Shown here: positions 7,508-17,246 of the stretch, piece by piece
How positions within the stretch are numbered: position 1 is the first letter of the stretch
Layout: each line of letters starts with the position of its first letter
NCBI RefSeq assembly: GCF_018917525.1
Contig: NZ_JAHLOS010000013.1
Location: 40,623-104,622 of the forward strand
Length of the DNA stretch: 64,000 bases
Direction: 5' to 3'
Source: Enterococcus raffinosus
GTDB lineage: Bacteria > Bacillota > Bacilli > Lactobacillales > Enterococcaceae
Notes under the pieces: generated by a model
Database searches by the model: none
Told to the model about the DNA's origin: nothing
The model's input: the letters and a program-made list of their open reading frames with translations, nothing else
Position numbers and translations under genes: made by a program

Positions 7508-9544
7508 ATGACGGCAAAATTTGAAAGTTTGTTTTCCCCTTTGAAAATTGGTCCTGTTGAAATTCCCAATCGAATCGCCATGATGCCGATGGGGGTCTTT
7601 TCCCCACGCCTGCTAAGTATGGAAACCATCGCTTATACCAAAGAGGGTGCTGATTATTATATCGAAAGAGCCAAGGGCGGCACCGGACTGATCATTACTG
7701 GCTTGATGCCGGTCGTGGACAATATGGGCTTTTGCATTTTGAGTAATCCTGAAGGCTACGTCAAAGACATGAAATATTTAATGGATGGGGTTCATGAAGC
7801 CGGTGGAAAAGTGTTTGTGCAATTGACCGCTCTGACCGGACGAGCAAATCACGGCCTAGTTGGAATCTGCCCTGCCCCTGCACCGATTCAAAATGTCTGG
7901 GACCCGACCAAAACGGATCGCGGCATGTCCAAAGAAGAAATCAAAACCTACGTTGAAAACTTTGCGAAAGGTGCAAAACTAGTCCAGGATGCAGGCGGTG
8001 ATGGTGTCGAAATCCATGCAGTTCACGAAGGCTACTTATTGGATCAGTTCGCGATCTCCTTTTTTAATCGACGGACCGATGAATATGGCGGCTCCTTGGA
8101 AAATCGCCTACGGATCATCCGAGAAATCGTTGAAGCCATCAAAGCTGCTTGCGGTCAAGATTTCCCTGTTTCGATGCGTTACAGTGTGAAAAGTTATGTG
8201 AAGGACTTTAATCGTGGAGCGATCCCTGGCGAAGAATTTGAAGAAAAAGGACGTGACTATGAGGAATCCTTCATCGTTGCCAAAAAATTAGAAGAATTCG
8301 GTTACGATATGCTGAACTGCGACAACGGCAGCTACGATTCTTGGTTTTGGGCTCATCCGCCAATGTATATGCCAAAGGCCTGCAATTTAGAAGACGTGAT
8401 GAAGGTCAAGGAAGTCGTTTCGATTCCGGTCGCTTGTGCTGGGCGATTTGATGACCCAGCATTGGCCGATCAAGTGATTGCCGATGGAAAGCTGGATATT
8501 ATGGGAATGGGCCGACCATTATTGGCCGATCCATACGCACCTGAAAAATTCTCTCAAGGCCGCTTAGATGATGTGCGCCCATGTATTTATTGCCATCAAG
8601 GCTGTTTAGGACGAATTTTCCAATTTAAAGATATTTCCTGTGCAGTCAATCCCGCTTGCGGGCGAGAAAAAAGCTATGCATTGACTCCTGCGAAAACACG
8701 GAAAAAGGTTCTAGTCGTTGGTGGCGGGATCGGTGGAATGGAAGCTGCTCGGGTTGCAGCAATTCGTGGTCATGCCGTTGATTTATATGAGAAAACCAAT
8801 CAATTAGGCGGTGTCTTTGTGGCGGCAGCGACCCCTGATTTCAAGGAAGACGATCGCCATTTGTTAGATTGGTACAAGAAACAGATGGATGATTTGATCG
8901 TACGTGTTCAATTGAATAGTGAAATCACGCCCGAGCAAACAAGAGAATATGATGAAGTCTTTGTAGCTACCGGTGCGAATGAACGACGATTGGATACACC
9001 AGGCTTTGACAGCGAACAGGTGACTTACGCTATTGAGGCGTTACGCCACAAAGAAATCACAGGTGACAATGTAGTGGTCGTTGGTGGCGGTCTAACCGGT
9101 TGCGAAATTGCTTATGATCTGGCTAAAAAAGGAAAGAAAGTGACAATCGTCGAAGCCAGCGAAACCATTTTGAACGCCTTTGGTTTGTCAGCAGCCAACT
9201 ACAATATGATGATGGAGCTGCTAGATTATTATCAAGTAACTGTTTTGAAAAATTCAGTGGTCGACAAATTTGCCGATGGCACAGCTTATGTGACAGAAAC
9301 GATCAAGAACTATCCAAATGTTGCAAATCGAGCACAGCACATGTTTGCTTTGGGTGTTCAAGGCATGCCAAAAGCGCATGAAATTCCGGCTGACGATATT
9401 ATTGTTTCTGTCGGCTATACACCAGATGATGCATTGTATCAAGCAATCCAAGCAGAGAATGTTCATTTGATAGGCGATGCCAAGAAACCGACCAATGTAA
9501 TGGATGCCATTTGGGAAGCCTATGAAGCGGCAATGAAGGTGTAG
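7508..9544 (+). CDS. NADH:flavin oxidoreductase / 2-enoate reductase-type flavoenzyme (BaiCD/2,4-dienoyl-CoA reductase family)
   Basis: 678 residues from the ATG at 7508, preceded by AAAGGAGG. The N-terminal old-yellow-enzyme barrel (about 1-345) binds FMN. It contains EIHAVHEGYLLDQF (168-181) where family members usually have a HGAHGYL-like active-site stretch, and RRTDEYGGSLENR. A [4Fe-4S] site follows: Cys359, 362, 366 and 378 (C-x2-C-x3-C-x11-C). The C-terminal half has two nucleotide-binding folds, VVGGGIGGMEAAR for FAD and VVGGGLTGCEIAY for NAD(P)H. The family reduces activated C=C bonds of enoates, dienoyl-CoAs or steroid/bile-acid intermediates. Here it stands alone beside an AraC regulator, with no CoA ligase or bile-acid genes, so the substrate is open. 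Confidence 0.88.
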   Translation: MTAKFESLFSPLKIGPVEIPNRIAMMPMGVFSPRLLSMETIAYTKEGADYYIERAKGGTGLIITGLMPVVDNMGFCILSNPEGYVKDMKYLMDGVHEAGGKVFVQLTALTGRANHGLVGICPAPAPIQNVWDPTKTDRGMSKEEIKTYVENFAKGAKLVQDAGGDGVEIHAVHEGYLLDQFAISFFNRRTDEYGGSLENRLRIIREIVEAIKAACGQDFPVSMRYSVKSYVKDFNRGAIPGEEFEEKGRDYEESFIVAKKLEEFGYDMLNCDNGSYDSWFWAHPPMYMPKACNLEDVMKVKEVVSIPVACAGRFDDPALADQVIADGKLDIMGMGRPLLADPYAPEKFSQGRLDDVRPCIYCHQGCLGRIFQFKDISCAVNPACGREKSYALTPAKTRKKVLVVGGGIGGMEAARVAAIRGHAVDLYEKTNQLGGVFVAAATPDFKEDDRHLLDWYKKQMDDLIVRVQLNSEITPEQTREYDEVFVATGANERRLDTPGFDSEQVTYAIEALRHKEITGDNVVVVGGGLTGCEIAYDLAKKGKKVTIVEASETILNAFGLSAANYNMMMELLDYYQVTVLKNSVVDKFADGTAYVTETIKNYPNVANRAQHMFALGVQGMPKAHEIPADDIIVSVGYTPDDALYQAIQAENVHLIGDAKKPTNVMDAIWEAYEAAMKV

Positions 9545-9552
9545 ATAGACGA

Positions 9553-9583
9553 GAAAAGGGAAGTCATGATGACTTCCCTTTTT
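9553..9583. terminator. Bidirectional terminator
   Basis: Stem AAAAGGGAAGTC / GACTTCCCTTTT between the convergent ene-reductase and lipoprotein phosphatase genes. Confidence 0.85.
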
Positions 9584-9585
9584 GA

Positions 9586-10404
9586 TTATTTTTCGCCTGA
9601 TCCGGCTTCAACATAGTCCATATTGCCAACTTCTTTTACTTTGAATTTCCCATCTTTATAAGAAATCTTCGTCACACTAGCGTTCGCTAACTGTCCACCT
9701 TCTGGCGTTTCATCCGTCATATCGGAGATCATTGAAAGAATCGACATTCCATGAGCAACAACGAGAACATTTCCCCCGCCATCATTGGCTGTTTCTTCGG
9801 CGATCTCTTTTAATTCCTTTTGCATCCGCTGCTTGACATCATCCCAATCTTCAGACATGCCAGACTCATCAATTTCTTTCAATGCGCTTAGCATTTCTGG
9901 AACAGTCGCTTCTCCAGAACTGATAGCTTTCATGAAGTCTTCGTATGAATCATAGCCTAATTCTTTCCCAGCATCTCCCCACATCACCTCATCGTGTTCG
10001 CCTTCATAAGACCCAAAACAAACTTCTCGCAAATTTTTACTTTCCGTCACTTGCAAATCAGACTGCCCATTATTCTTAAGTGCTAGTCTTGCCGTCTCAC
10101 GAGCACGACCAGCATCACTTGAATACGCGGATTTGAAGGTAATCTTCTTTTCCTTTAACCCTTTTCCTAATTGTTCCGCTACCTTCACTCCGTCCTCTGT
10201 TAAAGGTGTGTCCGACCAGCCCTGCGCCCGATGAACCGTATTGAACATGGTCTTCCCATGACGTGTCACGTATAACACTACTTCGTCTGTTTTATCTGTA
10301 CTCGCATTTGAATCGCTTGTTTTGGCTCCACTGGTACTACAGCCAGTCAGCATCAATAAAATGATCGCCAACAAACTAAAAATCCCTTTGAAATTCTTGC
10401 GCAT
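9586..10404 (-). CDS. Lipoprotein histidine phosphatase (phosphoglycerate mutase-like), copy 1
   Basis: 272 residues. A lipoprotein signal (basic MRKNFKG, hydrophobic core, lipobox LTGC with Cys22) predicts anchoring on the outer face of the membrane. After a Ser/Thr-rich linker comes a histidine phosphatase domain: the phosphohistidine motif TRHGKT (His49), YSSDAGRARETA, the acidic region YEGEHDE, and the second catalytic His in VVAHGMS. It should hydrolyse a phosphate ester outside the cell. It follows a 6-phospho-beta-glucosidase gene, and its own leader contains a RAT/terminator module. A close paralogue at 23331-24110 also follows a 6-phospho-beta-glucosidase. The biological substrate is unknown. 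Confidence 0.88.
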   Translation of the reverse strand: MRKNFKGIFSLLAIILLMLTGCSTSGAKTSDSNASTDKTDEVVLYVTRHGKTMFNTVHRAQGWSDTPLTEDGVKVAEQLGKGLKEKKITFKSAYSSDAGRARETARLALKNNGQSDLQVTESKNLREVCFGSYEGEHDEVMWGDAGKELGYDSYEDFMKAISSGEATVPEMLSALKEIDESGMSEDWDDVKQRMQKELKEIAEETANDGGGNVLVVAHGMSILSMISDMTDETPEGGQLANASVTKISYKDGKFKVKEVGNMDYVEAGSGEK

Positions 10405-10490
10405 TTCTTTTTTCTCTCCTTACATGGCTAATTGATTTTTATCACTAATAGTTTCCAATGGAATGAATATCCCACTTCTTCCCCCTCTCC

Positions 10491-10571
10491 AAAAAAAGAA
10501 AACCCGATGACGGCACGACAAATAAGCGTACACATCATCAGGTTTAGCTTGCACATAGACAATCACTATCC
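10491..10571 (-). promoter_or_regulatory. RAT antiterminator plus overlapping terminator upstream of lipoprotein phosphatase 1
   Basis: On the minus strand, GGATAGTGATTG (10560-10571) and GCAAGCTAAACCTGATGA match the layout of BglG/LicT ribonucleic antiterminator elements (GGATTGTTACTG...GCAGGCAAAACC). The 3' part doubles as the left arm of a terminator, AAACCTGATGA / TCATCGGGTTTT, followed by CTTTTTTT. No convincing promoter lies just upstream, so the element probably acts on transcripts coming from the glucosidase gene. Confidence 0.75.
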
Positions 10572-10633
10572 ATCAGAAATTATTAATTAACACGAAATTT
10601 TCAGCAGTATTGAACTAAAACTTGATAAAAAAA

Positions 10634-12067
<1,434 letters not shown>

Positions 12068-12103
12068 TCATTTAAATTTGGTGTAATTGCAGCCTAAAAA
12101 CGT

Positions 12104-12181
12104 CAAAAACCTGTCGACAAATAAGCGTTCCTCACGCTTGATTTATCAACAGGTTTAGCTTGCTAGATGCAATCACTATCC
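12104..12181 (-). promoter_or_regulatory. RAT antiterminator plus terminator in the leader of GH1 copy 1
   Basis: Minus-strand GGATAGTGATTGC (12169-12181) and GCAAGCTAAACCTGTTGA form a BglG/LicT-type RAT. The overlapping terminator pairs AAACCTGTTGAT with GTCGACAGGTTTTT and encloses an inner stem around AAGCGT/ACGCTT. The element is nearly identical to the one at 10491-10571 but differs from the RAT ahead of licT. Confidence 0.8.
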
Positions 12182-12198
12182 ATTTGGTTTTCTTTCTA

Positions 12199-12242
12199 TC
12201 AGAATTATAGCACTACGCTTTCAAAAAATGCAAACGCTTTTT
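12199..12242 (-). promoter_or_regulatory. Promoter with cre-like boxes for GH1 copy 1
   Basis: Minus strand: TTGCAT, 18-bp spacer, TATAAT (complement 12204-12209). Two cre-like sequences, TGAAAGCGTAGTGC (12210-12223) and, on the plus strand, TGCAAACGCTTTTT (12229-12242), sit in and beside the spacer, suggesting CcpA control. The RAT follows shortly after the expected start point. Confidence 0.6.
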
Positions 12243-12247
12243 TACTA

Positions 12248-12994
12248 TTAGTTATTAAAAAAACGCTTTTGCATATCAGCCACCTGCTTTTTCAGCTCAC
12301 AGGCATTGGATTTGGCCTTTTCCAATGAATCAATCAAGTTATCGCAGGCGGTAATAATGCTGTCATCCGGGTCAGTTGGGTTTAATAATCGCTTGATATC
12401 CTGCTTTTCTTGATCAATCGCATTCAGCATACGCAGAATCGCCGCCAAAGAATACTTCGCTGAACGCAGGGTTCGAATAATCTTCAAACGCTTTATATCC
12501 TCAGCATCATAAACACGATAGTTATTTTTACTTCTTTTGATCGACAATAATCCGTTGCGCTCCCAGTTTCGCAGAGCCTCAGAAGTAACGCCTAGATACT
12601 CGGCAGTTTCTCGGCGTGTGAAACAAACAGCATCTTCTTCAGCTTTTCCAGCCAGAATATCTTCTACTACATGGATCACATCGTTAGCATTTGCTATCTC
12701 TTGATCAACCAAGTTAAGATAGCGATCAAGCAAGACCTGTGCCTCAGCAAAATCATAACGAGCCACAGCTTTGACCATATCAACCATCAAAATTCGCAGC
12801 CCCGATTGCAGGACTTCAATCTGAAAGGCAACCTGAGCAATTTTGATCGTCTCAATGTGATAATCGGTAAACACACGATAGCCGTTGGCCGCTCTGGGAG
12901 GAATAGGAATCAGCTCCCATTCCTCGTAGCGGCGGATCGTGTTGGGATGCAGCCCGACAATAGCGGCTACTTCGGAAGTGCGATAGGTTTTCAT
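12248..12994 (-). CDS. MerR-family regulator with two tandem MerR DNA-binding domains
   Basis: 248 residues. The first winged helix is at 1-70 (TSEVAAIVGLHPNTIRRYEEW, NGYRVFTDYH) and the second at about 123-195 (TRRETAEYLGVTSEALRNWERNG, NNYRVYDAED), separated by a helical segment. The C-terminus (about 200-248) looks like a coiled-coil dimerization helix. Usual MerR proteins have one such domain, so two in one chain is uncommon. Its start codon overlaps the stop of the HelD-like gene by one base, so the two are co-translated. It probably regulates its own operon; a 27-bp palindrome lies in that leader. The inducer is unknown, with no Cys metal site visible. Confidence 0.85.
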   Translation of the reverse strand: MKTYRTSEVAAIVGLHPNTIRRYEEWELIPIPPRAANGYRVFTDYHIETIKIAQVAFQIEVLQSGLRILMVDMVKAVARYDFAEAQVLLDRYLNLVDQEIANANDVIHVVEDILAGKAEEDAVCFTRRETAEYLGVTSEALRNWERNGLLSIKRSKNNYRVYDAEDIKRLKIIRTLRSAKYSLAAILRMLNAIDQEKQDIKRLLNPTDPDDSIITACDNLIDSLEKAKSNACELKKQVADMQKRFFNN

Positions 12995-14976
12995 TAGAAA
13001 TCCTTTCCATCATTTATTAAAAGCGTCAGCTCATGCAGAGCTCTCGAACAGCTGGTGTAAAGCAGTGTACTTTTTTGTGTTAGTTGACTCGAACGAATAT
13101 CCGGTAAAATAACCTGATCAAATTCCAATCCTTTGGCAAATTGTGTAGTGGTCACGATGATGCCTTCCGCAATTTTTTTGGTATTTTTCTCAAAGCGAAT
13201 CAGCTGTTCATCGGGAAAAGCTGCCTCAATTTTTTCTACTTCCTGCCAGTTCTGACAAATTATACCACAAGATTTGAACGTACTTGATTTAAAATCAGCT
13301 AGCTTTTGTGCGAGCGTGTTCTTACTATACTCAAGCAGTTCAACTTCCTTGCCGTGACGCTGTACCGGCTGAATCTCCTCCTCATCAATAAAACGTTTGG
13401 CAAAATTCATGATCTCAAAGCTGGAGCGATAACTAGTCTGAAACTTCAGCACTCGTGATTGCGGCAGATTTTTTTGAATATCTGCTAGAAAATCTGAATC
13501 ACTCGTGATCAACGATTGATGAATATCTCCACAAATCGTTTTCGGACAGGGAAACAGGCGCTCGATCATGGCTAACTGTAGCAAGGAGTAATCCTGCATC
13601 TCATCAATCACTAAATGTTGAATCTGTTTGTTCGGCTTAATCCCGGCAATCATTAATTTAAAAAATAAATAGGGAAATAGATCTGAATACCTGATGCTAT
13701 TTTTTTCAGACGCATGCGACAAATTGTTTGCGGACAGAAAGTGATAATAATCTGTTAAACTTCCGGTAGTATTGAGGCGTTTCTTGAAAAGCTGATCGAG
13801 CTTTTTGGCAAAGGGTTCACGGCTCAATGCCGGAATACGTTCGCTCAAAAGCTTCGTAATTTCCTGGATCAGCTCAACGAAGCTCATTTCTGACTGCTGA
13901 TCGACGAAACGTTTGATTTCTGCTGCTGAAATATGATAATTGTCAATCTTGATTTCTGCTGAATACAGTTGTGCCTTCAATTGTTCCAGATACTTTTGCA
14001 GCAGCTCATAAAATTCCTTGGATTGCTTAAATCTGTAATTTTCAGCCAGCTTGGAATTGGGCTGTTCTAGTGCGGCCTTCAGTTCATCGTGGCGATCGGA
14101 GACCTGATATTTTTCTTCAATAAACATGGACCCTAATTTAACGATATCAATTTGCGGCAGCTCATCTTCCCCTAATTCTGGTAAAACCGTTGCGATGTAA
14201 TCGGCAAATACTTGATTAGGAGAGACGATCAAAATATCGGAAGCATCAAGCTCCTCTTTTTTCTGATAAAGTAGATAAGCCATCCGATGAAGCGCGATAG
14301 AAGTTTTCCCTGAACCGGCTACCCCTTGAATAATCAAATTTTTAGTTTTCGTGTCTCTGATCGCCTGATTCTGTTCCTTTTGTATCGTGTGAATGATGGT
14401 TTTCATTTCATTGGAGGTACTCTTCCCCAGTTCCCGCATCAGCAGTTCATCATTGATCGCATCATTTGTATCTACCACAAAGCTGATCACGCCATTTTTA
14501 ATTTCAAATTGTCGTTTCAAACGTAATTGTCCGAAAAATTTACGTTGATGAGATTCGTAAAAAGCCTCACCAAGCGAAAAATCATAATAAAGCGAAGAAA
14601 TTGGTGCCCGCCAATCATAGATCAGTTGTTCGCCGTAGCGATCCGCAAATCCATACCGACCAATATAAAAGTCCTCTACCTCTTCTTCGTCGTCAAATTG
14701 AAACGCAATTTTACTAAAATAAGGAGTCTCCTTTTGATAATTCAGTTTCTTTAATACATTTGCTTCTAAAACACTACGGCTATCGAGAAATTTTAAATTT
14801 TGCTGATGATTGTAGACCTCATATTTATCTAGCTCATTTTTGTAATCAATTGTATAATGCTTCAACTCTTTATAATTGTCTTCATTGGTGTTCAGGGCAG
14901 CCTCAACCTCTGTGATTTTTTGTTTAAGCTGGTGTGTCACTTCTGCTAAATAATTCTTTTCAGTAGTCGTGTTCAT
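12994..14976 (-). CDS. helD: HelD-like superfamily 1 helicase (RNA polymerase recycling factor family)
   Basis: About 660 residues from ATG at 14976, which has GGGGAGG just upstream; an in-frame ATG further upstream lacks one. The N-terminal part is a charged coiled coil followed by YIGRYGF...YDWRAPISSLYYDF, the conserved segment of Firmicute HelD proteins. UvrD-type motor motifs follow: Walker A GVAGSGKTS (about 218-226), Walker B/Q region LVIDEMQDYS, and motif IV-VI elements such as FQTSYRSSFE and TTTQFAKGLEFDQV, LLYTSCSRA. HelD binds RNA polymerase and dissociates stalled complexes using ATP. It is shorter than B. subtilis HelD (about 770). It is first in an operon with the tandem-MerR gene. 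Confidence 0.85.
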   Translation of the reverse strand: MNTTTEKNYLAEVTHQLKQKITEVEAALNTNEDNYKELKHYTIDYKNELDKYEVYNHQQNLKFLDSRSVLEANVLKKLNYQKETPYFSKIAFQFDDEEEVEDFYIGRYGFADRYGEQLIYDWRAPISSLYYDFSLGEAFYESHQRKFFGQLRLKRQFEIKNGVISFVVDTNDAINDELLMRELGKSTSNEMKTIIHTIQKEQNQAIRDTKTKNLIIQGVAGSGKTSIALHRMAYLLYQKKEELDASDILIVSPNQVFADYIATVLPELGEDELPQIDIVKLGSMFIEEKYQVSDRHDELKAALEQPNSKLAENYRFKQSKEFYELLQKYLEQLKAQLYSAEIKIDNYHISAAEIKRFVDQQSEMSFVELIQEITKLLSERIPALSREPFAKKLDQLFKKRLNTTGSLTDYYHFLSANNLSHASEKNSIRYSDLFPYLFFKLMIAGIKPNKQIQHLVIDEMQDYSLLQLAMIERLFPCPKTICGDIHQSLITSDSDFLADIQKNLPQSRVLKFQTSYRSSFEIMNFAKRFIDEEEIQPVQRHGKEVELLEYSKNTLAQKLADFKSSTFKSCGIICQNWQEVEKIEAAFPDEQLIRFEKNTKKIAEGIIVTTTQFAKGLEFDQVILPDIRSSQLTQKSTLLYTSCSRALHELTLLINDGKDF

Positions 14977-14992
14977 TAAATCCTCCCCTTTC

Positions 14993-15019
14993 ATCAGATT
15001 TGATCTTAACAAATCTGAT
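14993..15019 (-). promoter_or_regulatory. Perfect palindrome in helD-merR leader, candidate operator
   Basis: ATCAGATTTG, 7-bp spacer, CAAATCTGAT: a perfect 10-bp inverted repeat between the presumed promoter and the ribosome binding site of helD. The position suits an operator for the MerR protein encoded in the same operon or an RNA hairpin near the ribosome binding site. Confidence 0.5.
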
Positions 15020-15255
15020 CAGGGTTGGTGTTATAGTGGAGGGTTTAAAAATAAAAAAACATTGAGAAATAGAATTATCGGTCATTGATAAGGCATTATC
15101 AGACAAAAAAATAGTGAATGAATGAGAATTCAAGTTCCTAAACCATTGTTAGAACGCAGTACGCAGTTACAACAAAACAGACCTGAAATTTTAAACAGGT
15201 CTGTTTGATCAAATTTTTTCTTTTTAACATTTCGCATTAAGAGGACAACCAACAC

Positions 15256-15293
15256 AAATAAGCGAGCAGCACGAAACTGCGACTCACTTATTT
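15256..15293 (-). terminator. Hairpin downstream of the DUF2922-like gene
   Basis: Minus strand AAATAAGtGAGtcGCAG pairs with CTGCtCgCTTATTT around a short loop. No long U run follows, so termination efficiency is uncertain. Confidence 0.5.
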
Positions 15294-15371
15294 AATCTTT
15301 ATTTCTCTTTTTCATTCGCCTAGGATGGATACCAACGTTGGATTATCCGATCCATTTAAGCCTTTACTTTG

Positions 15372-16043
15372 CTATTTGTGTTTTTTGAAACGCTCTAACA
15401 GCTGGCGTTTTTTCTTATTGATTTTTTTCTTTTGTTCTTTCTGTATGTCGTTCTTTTTAGCAGCGTTTTCGGGCTCAGAGGATGTTTTCTTTTCCGAGGA
15501 CTCCAGATGTTTAGAGGGCAGATTTTTTTCCTCTGCTATTGATTGAATTTTCGGCGGTGTCTCGACCTCTTCATACGCCTCATCATAATATAGCTCCTCC
15601 AAGAGCATATCTTCTGTCAAACTATCCGCAAACATTTTCTGCAACTCTTCGTCGGACAGCGCAGCAATATCTAGCCCTTTAGGTAAAAGGACTTCCATTT
15701 GTTTGATACCATCATCTGATTCTTCGGTAACTTTCATCATTAAACCATCCTCGACAGACTCAACCTCATCTTGAACCCCTGTTGGATTTTGGGCAGACTC
15801 CTCCGTGGCATCTGTTACTCCCTCATTTACATCGAAAATTTGCTTTTCAGTTGTTTCCACAATTTTCGCGCTAACAACTTTCTGGAATAACTTTATTCCA
15901 TCTTTTTCAAATAAATTTAATTTAGTCATTTTTTCTAATAAGGCTTTGATTTCATCGGCAGATTTATTTGGATCAGGATTATTGAATCTCCAGCGATGAT
16001 TTTTTCCTTCACTATTTTCAAATACAGCAATTAGCATGCGCAT
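15372..16043 (-). CDS. DUF2922-like protein with long charged C-terminal tail
   Basis: 223 residues from ATG at 16043, which has AGGAG eight bases upstream. Residues 1-70 (MRMLIAVFENSEGKNHRW...EIKALLEKMTKLNLF...VVSAKIVETTE) resemble DUF2922, a small domain usually found alone in proteins of about 70 residues in Firmicutes. The rest is unusual: a Glu/Asp-rich region (70-165) followed by a Lys-rich tail ending in KKKINKKKRQLLERFKKHK. No signal peptide or membrane segment is present. The function of the domain is unknown. The acidic-then-basic extension suggests binding to nucleic acid or a partner protein, but this is only a guess. Confidence 0.65.
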   Translation of the reverse strand: MRMLIAVFENSEGKNHRWRFNNPDPNKSADEIKALLEKMTKLNLFEKDGIKLFQKVVSAKIVETTEKQIFDVNEGVTDATEESAQNPTGVQDEVESVEDGLMMKVTEESDDGIKQMEVLLPKGLDIAALSDEELQKMFADSLTEDMLLEELYYDEAYEEVETPPKIQSIAEEKNLPSKHLESSEKKTSSEPENAAKKNDIQKEQKKKINKKKRQLLERFKKHK

Positions 16044-16613
16044 AAATTTTCTCCTCTCAATCTGGTCTTTTTTAGGGCGTCGTCTTGAACAACTTCTACC
16101 CACAATATATTTTCAACTTAGTAAAGTAATTTAATGAATAGAACCGTTTTATTACAACAACTAATGGTTTCCACAGCTTCTTCTTGCTTACTGACAAATA
16201 GAATTTAATACGAACCTGCAAGCGTTGTCAACGGCGTAATTTTTTTATGTCTACCAAAAAGAGAAATTCACAAATGAACAAAAGCGATACAAAGCGGATC
16301 GTTTGACCATTAAGGGGAAGAAAAACTTTTTTTAGCCGATTCCGTTAAAAAAATAAAAAAATAATTTCGAAAAAAATGCGTAGTCAAAAAATCTGAAGGC
16401 GATTTTTTACTGGAAAGTTCCTTCCAAACAGTCGAATTGATGTTATCCACAGGCTGAAAATCGTCATATAAGAAGCTTTCCTACCGATATTGCCGATCAT
16501 AATTTTTATGAAGTAATGGCGTCCTCCACCTCCAGCTTGGTTTGAGTTAAAAAAATAATGCGTTTTCAGATTCATTTTGATACTATTAACTAGTGAATGA
16601 TCGGAGGTCGAAA
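16044..16613. other. AT-rich intergenic region
   Basis: About 570 bp with no convincing gene. A possible minus-strand promoter for the DUF2922-like gene has TTGACA near 16227-16232. Long A tracts lie around 16320-16390. A 63-codon minus-strand frame at 16384-16575 lacks a ribosome binding site and is not called. Confidence 0.5.
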
Positions 16614-17210
16614 ATGAAGAAAAAACTATATTTGATGCGCCATGGAGAAACGCTATTTAATGTCTTGAAAAAAGTTCAGGGAGCCTGTGATTCACCCCTA
16701 ACTGAAAAAGGAATTCAACAGGCACAGCTGGCCCGAGACTTTTTTCAAGAACATGGCATTAATTTTGATCATGCCTACTCCTCTACCCAGGAGCGCGCTT
16801 GCGACACGTTAGAGGTTATTACTGAAAATAAAGAGTATCAACGACTGAAGGGCCTTAAGGAAATGAATCATGGATTATATGAAGGAGAGCCACAATTTTT
16901 ACAGCCTGATGGCGCCGAATATTTTGAAACATTTTATTCACAATTTGGCGGGGAATCCTTATCAGCTGTTCAAAAGCGAGTGAGCGCTACTTTGCATCAA
17001 ATTATGGCAATTGAGGATCATCAACAGGTCTTAGCTGTCTCCCATAACGGCGCATGCATCGCTTTTCTACAAACACTCCAGCAGGAAAACAAGGATGCGT
17101 TGATTCGGGCTTATCCAAATTGCGCAATTTTTATTTTTAATTATGCGGAAAAACAATTCGAGTTAGAAGATATTATTGATCCATCAACAAAGCAAAGCAT
17201 CTTATTCTAA
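16614..17210 (+). CDS. Cytoplasmic histidine phosphatase family protein
   Basis: 198 residues from ATG at 16614, with CGGAGG seven bases upstream; the in-frame GTG at 16593 is not well placed. The catalytic phosphohistidine motif LMRHGETLFN is at residues 6-15, followed by SPLTEKGIQQA, YSSTQERACDT and the second His in AVSHNGA. No signal peptide, so it is cytoplasmic, unlike the two lipoprotein members in this window. Small members of this family act on phosphoglycerate, sugar phosphates or nucleotides; the substrate is not readable here. It is monocistronic, with a terminator immediately after the stop. Confidence 0.85.
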   Translation: MKKKLYLMRHGETLFNVLKKVQGACDSPLTEKGIQQAQLARDFFQEHGINFDHAYSSTQERACDTLEVITENKEYQRLKGLKEMNHGLYEGEPQFLQPDGAEYFETFYSQFGGESLSAVQKRVSATLHQIMAIEDHQQVLAVSHNGACIAFLQTLQQENKDALIRAYPNCAIFIFNYAEKQFELEDIIDPSTKQSILF

Positions 17211-17246
17211 AAAAAAGCGACGATCGTAAAATGATCGCCGCTTTTT
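17211..17246. terminator. Terminator between convergent phosphatase and histidine kinase genes
   Basis: AAAAAAGCG-GATC / GATC-CGCTTTTT stem-loop, usable in both directions. Confidence 0.8.

Larger units (their letters stand above)
14977..15371. other. Intergenic region with HelD leader palindrome and terminators
   Basis: No gene seen. It holds the leader of the helD operon, including a possible -10 (TATAAC, complement 15030-15035) and a palindrome, and hairpins that close the DUF2922-type gene at 15372. A second hairpin, CAGACCTG / CAGGTCTG at 15179-15204, follows nearer the helD side. Confidence 0.5.

Noticed and set aside
15179..15204. CAGACCTG/CAGGTCTG hairpin as part of a repeat family
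   Set aside because: A similar CAGACCT stem is at 2164-2195, but the flanking and loop sequences differ, so it is best taken as an ordinary terminator.
16384..16575. 63-codon minus-strand reading frame with a Gly-rich stretch
   Set aside because: No ribosome binding site before the ATG, AT-rich setting and no recognisable domain.
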